Source: DATFNV01 sp963827935
GTDB lineage: Bacteria; Planctomycetota; Planctomycetia; Gemmatales; Gemmataceae
Direction of reading: 5' to 3'
Assembly: GCA_963827935.1 (NCBI GenBank)
Contig: CAWHCN010000006.1
Coordinates: 384,776 to 448,775 of the forward strand
DNA: 64,000 nucleotides
Shown: positions 36,248 to 45,448 of the stretch, piece by piece
Numbering within the stretch: the stretch's first letter is position 1
Layout of the letters: the number at the start of each line of letters is the position of its first letter
Position numbers and translations under genes: made by a program
Notes under the pieces: generated by a model
What the model was told of the DNA's origin: nothing
The model's database searches: none
Seen by the model: the letters and a program-made list of their open reading frames with translations, nothing else

Positions 36248-36320
36248 TAGCCCGTAGGGGAATTGAACCCCTCCCTCCGGCGTGAGAGACCGGTGTCCTG
36301 AACCGATAGACCAACGGGCC
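36248..36320 (-). tRNA. tRNA-Glu (CTC)
   Basis: Acceptor GGCCCGT/ACGGGCT with discriminator A, D-arm TTGGTCTATCGGTTCAGGAC of glutamate type, anticodon stem CCGGT/GCCGG with loop CTCTCAC (anticodon CTC) and T-arm AGGGGTTCAATTCCCCT. 73 nt. Confidence 0.88.
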
Positions 36321-36329
36321 AGTTGTCAG

Positions 36330-36408
36330 TGCGTCGGGCAGGAGTTGAACCTGCACAGCAATGCGGGTGGGTTACAGCCACTTGGGCTCGCCAGTGCCCA
36401 GCCGACGC
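36330..36408 (-). tRNA. tRNA-Tyr (GTA)
   Basis: Acceptor GCGTCGG/CCGACGC with discriminator A, anticodon loop CTGTAAC (anticodon GTA), variable arm CCGCATTGCTG and T-arm GCAGGTTCAACTCCTGC. 79 nt. It is the first gene of the seven-tRNA minus-strand cluster. Confidence 0.88.
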
Positions 36409-36608
36409 CTCTGCCCTTCGACTCGCCTGGTGACTGCCACCAGCTTTCATCATGCAGACACCTCTACGCTCCCCCGGGTTCGCTTTTTTCCAAATCCCAG
36501 TCGGCAACCCGGCAACAAGTTGCCGATCATCAGCGCGGGAGCTGCCTGCCACCCCCCTCTCCGTAACCTGGCACCCGCTCGGGCCAAAAGTGTGGATTAT
36601 GTTTGCCA

Positions 36609-36669
36609 GGCAGCTTTTTTCTGAGGTGCAAGCGCAAGCGCTACAAGCAGTAGCGACAAAAAAGCTGCC
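36609..36669. terminator. Hairpin with T/A runs, possible bidirectional terminator
   Basis: GGCAGCTTTTTT (36609-36620) pairs with AAAAAAGCTGCC (36658-36669). In either direction it gives a stem flanked by a T or A run, fitting a bidirectional terminator between the tRNA cluster and the large minus-strand gene that ends at 36802. Otherwise 36410-36800 shows no gene. Confidence 0.5.
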
Positions 36670-36801
36670 AGCCATCATGGCAGGCAGCTGTGGCAGGCGG
36701 CGGGCCAGCCGGGTGCAGGGCACGGGCCGGGGCAAACCAGCAGTTCAGCCTCCCCACCAGTATCTTGGCCGCTGCAGGACCATCTCCGACTGAAACTCCT
36801 C

Positions 36802-39800
36802 TCACACGGCCGGCTCGCCCTGGCTGATGGGTAGTTTTCCGCCCGCCCCATCGCTGCCGTTATTTGATTCCGGCAGGACCCGGACCGCAGACGCCAGCGG
36901 CTCGCCAGCGCGGTCGCGCCGCCACCAATCCACCCACTGAGCCCAGGTCAACGGCACCCGGCGGAAGGGGAGTGCCGCGCTGTGCCATCCGGCCGATCCG
37001 TTGGTTGCGTCGAGGGCCGCCGCGTCCGGTACCATTCGCAGAACGGGCGCGTCCTGGATCGCCGTGCGAAGGGCTTCGGCTGGCAGGACGGCGAGCGGCT
37101 CGCCCACCACATCGACGCCGGCCAACTTGTACAGGCCGGTGATGGCGCGGTCCAGCGTCCGCGTCTCGCCCGGGGTCAGCCGGCTCAGCCAGCCGGGATC
37201 CTCGACCCGGGCCACCAGCAAGCCATCCAGTTCCGCGATGGCCAGGCGCAGGTTGGCGAGCGGGTAGTCCGCATGGCGGAATTCAATGCGCACCTGGTTG
37301 CTGGCCAGGGCCACGTCACTCACACTCAACGGTTTCTTCTGCCACTCGAGGCTCAGGTGCAGGAGGGCCAGCACGTCGCGGGTGACGAAGCGGCGTACCG
37401 ACTCCTGGACTGCGCCAGCCGCTCACGGCCGGCGCGGGCCTGGCGCCAGGCTCCGGTCTCCAGGGCGGCGCGTTCGGCCTTGCGCAACTGGGCGTATGAC
37501 CTCGGCAGCGTGCCCGAATGGAACCCGGGCTTCAGCAGGCGAACCATCGTCTCGCCGTGCGGCCCCACCATCGCCGGCTCGAGCGTCGTTGGCCGGTTGG
37601 CCCGGTAAAGCCGCCAGTTCTCCTTCATCTCCCAGAACAGGAAGCCGAAGGCATCAGGCAACAGCCACAGGGTGCCGATCGACAGCGCCGGGGCCACGAT
37701 CGGCCCGAACACCGGCTCTAGCCAGGGCGTCAGATGCTGCTGGACTTCCAGTGCCACGATGATCGGATAGACGAACTTGGCGGCCAAAATCGAGATCGGC
37801 GCCTTCAGCGGGTTGAAACCGGGCTCGATCAGCACCACGATGTACAGCCGCGTGATGTAGGAGACCGGGAACCACACCAGGCCAAGGAAGGCGCGCACCA
37901 CCATTGACAGGCGGCTATCGCCGGTGCGGAATCGTAGCCATTCGTCGATCGTGTAAAGCACATATTCCAGCCCATCCGTGATGGCCTTGAAGAGCTGGAT
38001 GATGAAGCGGAGCAGCCCGTTGACCAGCCCCGCGCGGAGCCAGGTCCACGATTGGGCCAGGCCGCGTGAGCCGGCGTCTTCCAGGCTCCGCCCCGGCCGG
38101 GAGTTCATCACGCCGACCAGAACGCAGAAGATCAGAATGCGCGGCCAGATGCCTTCGGCCACGGCGGCCGGCAGCAGCCAGATCAGCAACACATAGATCG
38201 GCAGCGGCTTGAGGACCAGGCGGTAAAGAATCTGGACGGGCCAGCTCTTGAGGCAGGCCCGCACAACCGGCCAGGGGACCGCCCGCAACGGCCACTCGAC
38301 CAGCACCCGGCGGCAGGCGCGATAAGTTCGCCGTCCGACCGCTCGAAGACTCCGCCTCAAACCCGGCATGTACAGCAGGGCCAGCACGAACAGCCCGAGC
38401 AGCAGCCACAAGCTGGGCGCCAGGAACGGCAGCATCGGCCGGCCGGCTTCCGTGCCGAGCGTGGGATCCAGCACGACCTGGGCATTGGCTAGCATGGGCT
38501 CTTGCGACACCCCGACGGCCGCCAGCTGGTGGACGGTCCCTCCCAGCGGCGCTCCGCTTGCCGCCACCCCGTGCGAACCAAACAGCTGCGCCACCAGGTA
38601 CGCCGGCGCCTCCGTCGGCGCCGCATGCTGCGGAGCCGGCAAGAACAGACCCAGCAGCACCGAAATCGGTCCGAACAGAGGCCGGTAATTCCAGCCCAAC
38701 AGCCGGTCCGATTCCCGCCGCACCAGGTCGATCCCTTCCAGGACCAGTAAGGCTGTACCAAACGGCAGGGTGATATAGCGCGTCAGCCAGCGGCCCAGGT
38801 GCGTACCGAAGTTGGGAGCCGTCAGCCGCTGCATCAGCCGCAGATAGATTTCGCTGGGTCGATAGACCCCGTCCAGCGGCGAGCTGGCCAGAAGACGGTC
38901 GAGGCGCAAAAGGGGATCGCCGCGGATCAGCTCCACCGGATCGACCAGGTCGGGCAGTTTCAGGTTGTTGCGCGAGATGGCGTCGCGCAGGTCGCTGAAG
39001 GTGAAGAAGCCGATCTCGCTGATGTGGTCGAGTACCTCCTCGACCATCTTGGCAAAGGCCGCCTGCTCCGGCGGATTGGTGGCCACCAGGCCGACATCGC
39101 GCAGGCTCTCGACGAGGACGGGCCGAAAGCGGGCCCGCAGCCGTTCCTCGTTTTGCCGCAGTGCTTCGTGGAGCAGCCGGCCCAGGTGCTGGCGGTCGGC
39201 TTCGGAAACGCGCGTCGAGGTGAGCCGGCCGGCGGCGCTGCGCAAGTGCTTGGTGATGCGCACCACGCGCTGGCCGGTCAGGGGCCGCTTGATCGGCCGC
39301 TTCCCTCCCGACAACGCCCACTCCACCAGGTCCAGCGCGTACACCTCGCGCTCGTGGTCGATGCAGGCATTTTGCAGGTCGTAAAGAAGCCGCGCCTCCG
39401 CCGACCACTGGCCCTCGCCGGTCTTGTCCACCAGGGGGGGCAGGTCCTTGCGCCGCTCGAGGCGTTCCTCCTCCGTCAACTTGAGGGCTTCACGGAGGCG
39501 TTCGGTCAGCTGTTGCAGATCGGCCTCAACCTCGCCCTTGAGGCGCAGGGTGAGGGCGGCCGGCGCGATGCGGGCGGCACGGCTTCGCAAGATCGCCGCC
39601 CGAACATTATTCCCCGTCCGCGACGCGCGCCGCGCATCCCGCATCAGCTGGAAGCAGGCTTCCGTCGGCTCGTCGGCACTTTCGTCCGGGCGAACGACTG
39701 GGCCCGGCGCTCCCGCCAGCCGGGTCCGCTCGAACAGCGCCCGGGCGTCCACGTCGGCGGCCAGGATCCCGTCGATGCGCTGCGGGTCGCGGATGGCCGG

Positions 39801-40349
39801 GAAATAGACCGGCAGCAGGTCGGGCAAGAACAGGGTGAATTCCAGGTAAACCGCCGCGAATTCGATGTACACGTCGCGCGGCGTGGCCTTCGGAAAGAGA
39901 TACCCCTCCTGGTCGAGGACGTCGTGGGCCTCCTGGAATTCGGCCTGGCCAATGGCCGCGATGCGAGCAGCCACCGCTTCCGGTCCCAGCCGCCCTTCCG
40001 CCGCCAGGCCCTCGAGGTGAACGTGAACGCTGGCATGGAAGAGGCGGCGCCAGTACATCCGCAGCGTCGATTCCCGTTCCAGCGTGTTGCGGCGATCCAG
40101 CGCCGGCCGGGCCAGCAGGATGACCTTTTCCGGCAGCAGCCGGTCGGGGCCGAGGTCGAGATCATCCTGATCGACGTGCAGCCGCAGCACGGCTCGATCG
40201 AGGATGCAGCTCTTTCGATGCGGGACGTGGATGACCTGGGCGGGCAACTCGTGGACCTCGCGGACGACGCGCGCGAGCAAATGGCCGGAGACCAGCACGG
40301 CCCCCGGGTCCGCCGCCATCAGCGCCTCTTTGAGTTCTTCCAGAGTCAT
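36802..40349 (-). CDS. Very large planctomycete membrane protein of unknown function (one frame break)
   Basis: ATG 40349 (MTLEELKEALMAADPGAVLV) begins a protein of about 1180 residues, continuous to about 37405 where one base change moves it into a second frame that ends at 36802 (LALLHLSLEWQKKPLSVSDV, and ending LPISQGEPAV). The N-terminal 600 residues are soluble and helical (LRLKGEVEADLQQLTERLRE). From about residue 560 there are roughly ten membrane segments in groups, including LWLLLGLFVLALLYMPGL, IYVLLIWLLPAAVAEGI and LWLLPDAFGFLFWEM. I cannot name the family; large proteins of this organisation are typical of Gemmata-type genomes. It ends before the tRNA cluster and is likely a single-gene transcript. 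Confidence 0.75.
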
Positions 40350-40465
40350 GCCGCCTCCGCCCGGCCGCGATGTGTGCCGATCAGTCCGACTTTACACGAC
40401 GCCGGGCCCGAAGGGAACGCTCTTTCGGAGCCCGGAGCGTGAGCGACGGGTTGGACCGGCCACGC

Positions 40466-41060
40466 TCACCGTCGCAGCAGACAGGACCAGCCAAGGAAGC
40501 GCACCGGTTGACCTTCGACCTGATCGAACCGGAATTCGCGCAGGCGCACGACCTGGAAAAGTCCGCCCAGCTCCGTCCGGATTTCCTCCTCGGAGACAAC
40601 CGGCGGCCCGGGATCGTGCGGCTCGCGGGCATTGCCGGCCAGCACCAGCCCGACCGAGCCCGGGACGGTCAGTCGCTCCAGGGTGCGGAGATAACCCTGC
40701 ACGTCCGAACGGCGGACGGCGTGATAGCAGCCGCGGTCGAAGAAGAATGCGAACGGTCCGCCGATGTCTGGCAGCGCCAGCACATCGGCGGCGATAAAGT
40801 TGACCTTCACCCCGGCGTCCACGGCACGGCGACGGGCACGTTCGATGGCCAGCGGGCTGAGGTCCACGCCAGTAACGTCGAACCCCTGCTGGGCCAGCCA
40901 GACGGCGTTGGTTCCGGTGCCGCAGCCGATTTCGATGGCGCAGGCCGGGCCGAATCTGGTCCTCGGTGAGCACGCGCTGCAACTCGGAGGACGGATGACC
41001 GGTGTCCCAGGGGATTTCGCCGGTCTGGTAGCGTTCGTTCCAGCGGTCGAGTTCGGACAT
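40466..41060 (-). CDS. SAM-dependent methyltransferase, TehB/thiopurine type (one frame break)
   Basis: ATG 41060 (MSELDRWNERYQTGEIPWDT) starts the protein; W-x-x-x-Y...PWDxGxP is the usual beginning of small class I methyltransferases of the thiopurine/tellurite type. After a frame change near 40945 the SAM-binding motif IEIGCGTGTNAVWLAQQGFD is read, followed by VTGVDLSPLAIERARRRAVD, FFFDRGCYHAV and the C-terminal strand VRFLGWSCLLRR to the stop at 40466. About 197 residues, normal length. Cytosolic. The break lies at GGCCGAATCTGG, where one base insertion explains it. Confidence 0.8.
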
Positions 41061-41230
41061 GGGTGGAAACTCCTTCACGCCGGTCCCCCACGCGCACGGG
41101 CCGGCACCTTCTAGACGCCAACTTCGTGTCCAGCTTGAGGATGCGAAAAGCGAGGCGCCTGCTGGTATGATCCTACGCGATGCCCGTGCGGTTGACGCTA
41201 TGGAGAACTGCGCTGCCAATGCACCCCAAC

Positions 41231-41347
41231 GAGCCGGAAGCGTTAGCGACGGGGTGAGGGGAATCGCTGGCTGACTCCGCAGACCTCAGCGGCGCCCAAT
41301 GCGTCAACGAGGGCTTTGTGGCTACCCGTCGCTAACGCTTCCGGCTC
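41231..41347. repeat. Planctomycete REP-like inverted repeat
   Basis: GAGCCGGAAGCGTTAGCGAC plus GGG (41231-41253) and its reverse complement (41325-41347) flank 71 bp. The core GCCGGAAGCGTTAGCGACG is a familiar dispersed intergenic repeat of planctomycete genomes. Confidence 0.85.
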
Positions 41348-41409
41348 TTCGGGGGCATTGGCGGCGCGGTTCTCGATGGGAGCGAAGTCTCCTGCGAGGA
41401 GTCCGAGGC

Positions 41410-41686
41410 ATGAAAGAATCGGTGACCTACCAGGCCATTGTGGAGGAAGGGGTCGTCAAGGGGCGCCTCGAAGAAGCGAGACGCATTCTCTACGGCCTGG
41501 GCGAGCAATTATTCGGCGCGCCTGCCGGGATCCCGCGTGCAAAGGCGGATCGAGTCGGTGAACAGCTTGGAAGTGCTGGAAGGACTGACGGTCCGCGTGC
41601 TGCGCGTGCAAACCTGGGAGGAGTTGCTGGCCGCGTACCGCCCCCCGCGCCTCGGCCGAGCCGGCGACGGAAGCCGTGACGGCTGA
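41410..41686 (+). pseudogene. C-terminal remnant of an Rpn/PD-(D/E)XK-type (DUF4351-like) protein
   Basis: ATG 41410 (MKESVTYQAIVEEGVVKGRL) then EEARRILYGLGEQLFGAP changes frame near 41535 and continues RVQRRIESVNSLEVLEGLTV, VLRVQTWEELLAAY to 41686. The ESVTYQxIxEEGxxxGRxEEARR and LExLxxRVLxVxxWxELL patterns are the C-terminal helical region of transposase-derived Rpn-type nucleases common in planctomycetes. The nuclease domain is absent. Confidence 0.6.
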
Positions 41687-41764
41687 TCGGTATCTCGGCT
41701 CCCCCAGTTCGCGGTCGCCGGTCAAGGCGTGCGGCCGCGGAACAAGTGGCGTGTCGGCACACTC

Positions 41765-42342
41765 TCACTCGATCCGCCCCAGCATCTGGTACATGTACAG
41801 CACCACCCACGCCTTCCCATCAATGCGCTCGCCGGAATTGCAGAGCTTGCAGACCTGCTGGTAGTCGAGCAGCACCGTCTCGAATTCCTCCGACGCTTCC
41901 GGCATGCCTTGTGACCCTTCGCCGCCCGCGCCGTGACAAAGACCATCACCGCTGTCTCGTCGGTCAGGCCGGCCGAACTGTAAATCGCCGGGCTGACGTG
42001 CTGGACCTCGACCAGGTCGAGTCCGGTCTCCTCCTTCAGCTCGCGCCGCGCTACCGACTCGATGGTCTCGCCCTTCTCGCCCAGGCCGGCGGGAAAGGCG
42101 TAGATGGTATCGCCGACCGGGGCCCGGTATTCGCGGAGCATCACCAGGCGTGGCCGGGCCCGACTCTTGCCGAGCAGGATGGGCACAATCACCACGGCAT
42201 CGAAATGGCCGGCCGGTGGCGGCGTGCCGTCGCCACGCGAGACGAACGTCCAGCGCCCTTCCTTGCCGTTATGGCGGAAGGTCCGGGCGAAGAGGTTGAC
42301 CCATCGTTCGTTGGTCAGCTTCTCGGTGCGGACGATTTTCAT
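41765..42342 (-). CDS. NUDIX hydrolase, ADP-ribose pyrophosphatase type (one frame break)
   Basis: ATG 42342 (MKIVRTEKLTNERWVNLFAR) leads to VIVPILLGKSRARPRLVMLR, EYRAPVGDTIYAFPAGL and the Nudix box GEKGETIESVARRELKEETG with the REx2EE core. After it SPAIYSSAGLTDE is the second acidic loop of ADPR pyrophosphatases. Near 41903 the frame changes and the C-termin continues EFETVLLDYQQ... and ends with VVLYMYQMLGRIE at 41765. It hydrolyses ADP-ribose or related nucleoside diphosphate derivatives. It is followed on the same strand by no gene; the palindrome 42361-42428 separates it from the next gene upstream. Confidence 0.88.
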
Positions 42343-42360
42343 GAGAGAACGTACCTTGTT

Positions 42361-42428
42361 GGCGAGCGGCGCGGCGTCAGCCCGCCGGTGCCGCCAAAAA
42401 CCGGCGGGCTTACGCCGCGCCGCTCGCC
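42361..42428. repeat. 29-bp inverted repeat between minus-strand genes
   Basis: GGCGAGCGGCGCGGCGTCAG plus CCCGCCGGT (42361-42389) pairs with 42400-42428 with one mismatch around a 10-nt loop. It lies in the 100-bp gap between the stop at 42448 and the Nudix start, so it may attenuate read-through as well as being a dispersed repeat. Confidence 0.88.
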
Positions 42429-42447
42429 ATACTGTCGAGGTGTCAGC

Positions 42448-43428
42448 CTACTCCAGCCGGTATTTGCCATCGGCCACCACCAGGTTGCGCTTGCCTTTGT
42501 AGCGGTCATAGACCTTTTCCATCTCGGCGATGTCGTCAAACCAGCCGATGATGTAGGCGGCGCCGAAGGTCTCGCCGGCCTTGACCTTTTTGCGATGCAA
42601 TTCCTCGATGAAGCAGACGTAGCCGCGCTGATGGCACCAGGCCTCCGAAGCCTCCTCCGGATCGAGCGTCATGCCGGCCAACCAAGGTCCCGGTTTGCCA
42701 TCCACCTTCACCTGATACGCCCGGATCATCCGCGCCGGCACCCTCCCCTCTTTCCGCTGGTACAGAAACCTGGCATCCGGGGCGAAGTCGTCCTTGAATT
42801 CGCTCGCCGGGATCGGCTTATCGAGATAACTGAGGTAGATTTGCGTGAAATTATCGCCCCCCTTGTGGCGGATGTGCCCGGGCATGTCGAGGCGATAAAA
42901 GAGGTCGTCCACGTCGTTGACGCTGGTGATCCGCTCGCCGGACAGAATGTAGCGCACGCCCGGCAGGAAGACGAGCGTCTGCTCCCAGGTCGAGCCGGCC
43001 TTGTACCCCTCGCCCGGCTTGTTGAAGGTATAGCGCAGCTTGACCGCGACGAAGCCCTTGCCCTTGACGATTTCAGGCTTCAATTCCTTGGCCTGGGTGC
43101 AGATTTGCGGTCCCTCGACGTAGTGCTTGGGCAAATCACCGTGGACCTTGGCGTCGCGCGGGTAGCCGTCGTCGCGCCAGCCGGGGGCCATCAGGAAGTC
43201 CATGATGTGCAGGCCGAACCCCAGTTCGCGGGCCCCGGTCTTCTTGTCGAGGAAGCTTTCCCGAGCGATGCCGCTGACGTATTTCTTCTTGTTGATCCGG
43301 GCTTGCAGGGCGTCGGTGTCGATCTGCACGTAATCGTCGGTATCGGTGACCTTGATGTCCCTCTTGTTCTCCGCGGCGAAGGCAGGACAGGCGACAAGAG
43401 TCAGAACGACGGCAGGTAGGATTCGCAC
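42448..43428 (-). CDS. Exported protein of unknown function (planctomycete family)
   Basis: I choose GTG 43428 because GAGG lies 8 bp upstream and the product then starts VRILPAVVLTLVACPAFAAE, a clean signal peptide cut after AFA. The mature 310 residues (HIMDFLMAPGWRDDGYPRDA, YVEGPQICTQAKELKPEIV, VRYILSGERITSVNDVDDLF) resemble large secreted planctomycete proteins whose role is not known; beta-rich with a jelly-roll-like pattern. The earlier ATG 43479 would add a non-signal extension. TATAAT lies about 60 bp upstream on this strand and could be the -10 element. It is complete. Confidence 0.7.
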   Translation of the reverse strand: MRILPAVVLTLVACPAFAAENKRDIKVTDTDDYVQIDTDALQARINKKKYVSGIARESFLDKKTGARELGFGLHIMDFLMAPGWRDDGYPRDAKVHGDLPKHYVEGPQICTQAKELKPEIVKGKGFVAVKLRYTFNKPGEGYKAGSTWEQTLVFLPGVRYILSGERITSVNDVDDLFYRLDMPGHIRHKGGDNFTQIYLSYLDKPIPASEFKDDFAPDARFLYQRKEGRVPARMIRAYQVKVDGKPGPWLAGMTLDPEEASEAWCHQRGYVCFIEELHRKKVKAGETFGAAYIIGWFDDIAEMEKVYDRYKGKRNLVVADGKYRLE

Positions 43429-43468
43429 GACAGGTACCTCGGGGACGGCGGTTCGGATGCGGTCCAGC

Positions 43469-43640
43469 CTATCCGGCAAAGGCGGGATTATAACAGAGGT
43501 TTTCGGGCCTGACGTGGTACTTCATGACCTCGTCGGTGGCGTAGGCGTCCAGCTTGTGGAGGTAGACCAGGCCGTCTTCGGGGTTCGAGGCGGCTCCGGA
43601 CAGGCCCTGCCACTTGGAACGGCAGCCCGCGGGAGCAGGC
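43469..43640 (-). pseudogene. Short coding remnant upstream of the exported protein
   Basis: The minus strand reads GLVYLHKLDAYATDEVMKYH then VRPENLCYNPAFAG to a stop at 43469. The composition is coding-like but no start or family can be identified, and it directly follows the DUF1571-type gene. It is either a lost 3' part of that gene in another frame or a remnant of a different gene. Confidence 0.3.
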
Positions 43641-43664
43641 TACCCGAATCAAGGCAACCCGGCC

Positions 43665-44600
43665 TCAAGGCCGGATCGAGGCGCGCTGGAACTGTCCGGC
43701 CGGAAACTCGGGGTTGATCTTGATGTCCCGGTAGTAATACGCCCCGATCAGGCCCTGCTGTCCGATGGCCAGGGCGCCGACCTGGAGCAAGTTCTCCTTG
43801 TCGATGTAGATGACCTGCTCGGTGACACCGTCGCGTTCGGGTTTGTCGAAGTGGGAACGGCGAAGGACATAGCAGGTGCGGTCGCCGGCCTGCGGGACCA
43901 CCTGCTCGCCCAGGTAGTCGACGTGCAAGGCGTCTCGCCGCTGTGCCGCCTCCCAGTCCGCCAACAGGCGTTCCAGGGCCTTGAACATGCCGAAGTCGCG
44001 GATGGGGTCAGCGCCCGGACTGGCGGGCATCGTCCCCATCGACATCGACGCTGGCGATGCCGTCTTTGCCCAGGCGTCCGGCGAGGCGGGCCGCCAGGCG
44101 CCAGCCGGCGGTGGGGCGCACGAGCATCCGGCCATCGTTTTCGCCCTCGACATAGAGGGCGCGCTCGGCCCGGCGGGTGCCCTCCAGCCATTCCAGCGAC
44201 ACGCTGAACGGCTGCTCGAGAAAGGCCACGCGCATCAGCTCCAGCTTCTGCAACTTGCCGTCGATGCGCTCTTCCTTGAACATCGTCAAGGTGTAGCCGT
44301 TCACCCCGTCGCGCTGGTAACGGCGGAGACACTCGGCGACGAAGCGCAGCGGCTGCTCGCGCGCAGGAACTCCAAATGTTCGGCCTGCGTCAGCGGTCGA
44401 GTGGTGGTTTGCGTCGGGTCGCCTTCAGGCGGAAGCGGTTGTTTGTCGGCATCGGCGAGGAGTTTCGCCAGGCGTTCCTTGTTCGACTCGGCGTCGTTGG
44501 GCGTGCTGGCGACCGGCCCTCCGCCCGGGTGGGTGAACGCCAGCGCCAGGGCCGGCGGAGCGAGCACCAGCGCGATGACGAGCAGGACTTGCGGTTTCAT
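43665..44600 (-). CDS. DUF1571-type exported protein (two frame breaks)
   Basis: ATG 44600 (MKPQVLLVIALVLAPPALAL) is a signal peptide. After a frame change near 44330 the reading is GYTLTMFKEERIDGKLQKLE, LEQPFSVSLEWLEGTRRAER and VEGENDGRMLVRP, and after another near 44030 DFGMFKALERLLADWEAAQR, DRTCYVLRRSHFDKP and ENLLQVGALAIGQQGLIGAY to the stop at 43665. 'YT(L/C)xFxKxERIDGKLQ...KPFSVxxxW' is the DUF1571 signature, a secreted family of planctomycetes with unknown function, possibly a lipoprotein-LolA-like fold. Total about 310 residues. Confidence 0.75.
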
Positions 44601-44806
44601 GAGGCACTGACTCCTTTCCCCTTTGGCCCCGGGGCCCCGCGCAGGGCACCCGGACCAGCGGGCGTGCATGGCCAGGCTCCTGTCCCTGGAGCCGAGGACC
44701 ATGCCGCCTTCAATCTACCCAATCGCCGGTCCGGACACAATCGAGCCCTGCCGCACGGGTCCATGCCCGTGATTGCGATCAATGTCTCGCGGCTTCCCGT
44801 AGCCAC

Positions 44807-44859
44807 AAGCTGCCAGCTTGCGGGCCGGGGGCATGGCCAAGCCCGCAAGCTGGCAGCTT
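44807..44859. repeat. 19-bp inverted repeat upstream of DUF1571 gene
   Basis: AAGCTGCCAGCTTGCGGGC (44807-44825) pairs exactly with 44841-44859. Each arm is itself partly palindromic (AAGCTGGCAGCTT). It lies between two minus-strand genes. Confidence 0.88.
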
Positions 44860-44908
44860 GCGGCTGCAGCGTTGCCGCCGCAACGGCGTTCTCACTAAGC
44901 AAAAACAC

Positions 44909-44941
44909 GGGGCTTTTGCAGGATCGGCCCGCAAAAGCCCC
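44909..44941 (-). terminator. Rho-independent terminator for the 44982-45419 gene
   Basis: On the minus strand the stem GGGGCTTTTGC/GCAAAAGCCCC (44931-44941 with 44909-44919) is followed by GTGTTTTTGC, about 40 bp after the stop at 44982. Confidence 0.75.
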
Positions 44942-44981
44942 GGAAAATCGCCGCTGGAATTTCGGAAGTGCGCAACTTGGG

Positions 44982-45419
44982 CTAGGGCTGAAGAAAGACC
45001 GAGATCGACTTCCCAAGCAGGGTGTTCGACGGGGCGTCCTGCGCCGTCACATTCAGGACGACCCAACTATTCTGAAATGCGGCCGGCACGCCCCCCGCTG
45101 GAGTAGTGAAAGTGAACATGCCGGGGGTCGGCGGGGGCGGGGGCGGGGGCGGCGGCACCCATTGCAGCACCACCGTGTTATTGTCCGCCTGGTGGGTCAG
45201 CCACGCGGTCATGGCCCCCTGCGTGGCCAGTGCCGTCGGGTTGACCCCGCCCGTCACCGTCAGGGTACCGCCGGCGCCCAGCTTGACAGTCTGACCGTCG
45301 CTGGGCGTGCCGATCCCTACGCTCTCCACTCCGACCACCGGGAGGACCGGCGCTGCCTGTTGGGGTGGGAACGAGATATCGAGTTGGAGCTTTACCCGGG
45401 AGGATCCGTCGTGTTGCAT
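44982..45419 (-). CDS. Hypothetical protein with Pro-rich linker
   Basis: ATG 45419 (MQHDGSSRVKLQLDISFPPQ) gives 145 residues. Residues 1-85 look like beta strands (GQTVKLGAGGTLTVTGGVNP), residues 86-100 are a run of prolines (VPPPPPPPPPT) and the rest is another beta segment (SWVVLNVTAQDAPSNTLLG). No signal peptide. The proline run encoded by CCG/CCC repeats is intact in frame, suggesting a real gene. It lies 30 bp downstream of the kinase gene on the same strand and may be its partner. Family unknown. Confidence 0.6.
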   Translation of the reverse strand: MQHDGSSRVKLQLDISFPPQQAAPVLPVVGVESVGIGTPSDGQTVKLGAGGTLTVTGGVNPTALATQGAMTAWLTHQADNNTVVLQWVPPPPPPPPPTPGMFTFTTPAGGVPAAFQNSWVVLNVTAQDAPSNTLLGKSISVFLQP

Positions 45420-45448
45420 CGGTAGTCTCCTCAGAATGGTGTTGGGGA

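Noticed and set aside
37915..39408. Long minus-strand open frame (497 codons) inside the large membrane protein gene
   Set aside because: It is a GC-rich shadow frame with Ala/Gly/Arg-rich composition and no domain; the 1180-residue frame has membrane helices and normal composition.
38799..40442. Long plus-strand open frame (547 codons) opposite the large membrane protein
   Set aside because: Antisense shadow of the third-position GC bias; contains no motif or ribosome-binding site.
40395..40470. Palindrome at the end of the methyltransferase gene (GGAGCGTGAGCGACGG)
   Set aside because: It resembles a planctomycete REP motif, but the arms do not pair well enough to call.
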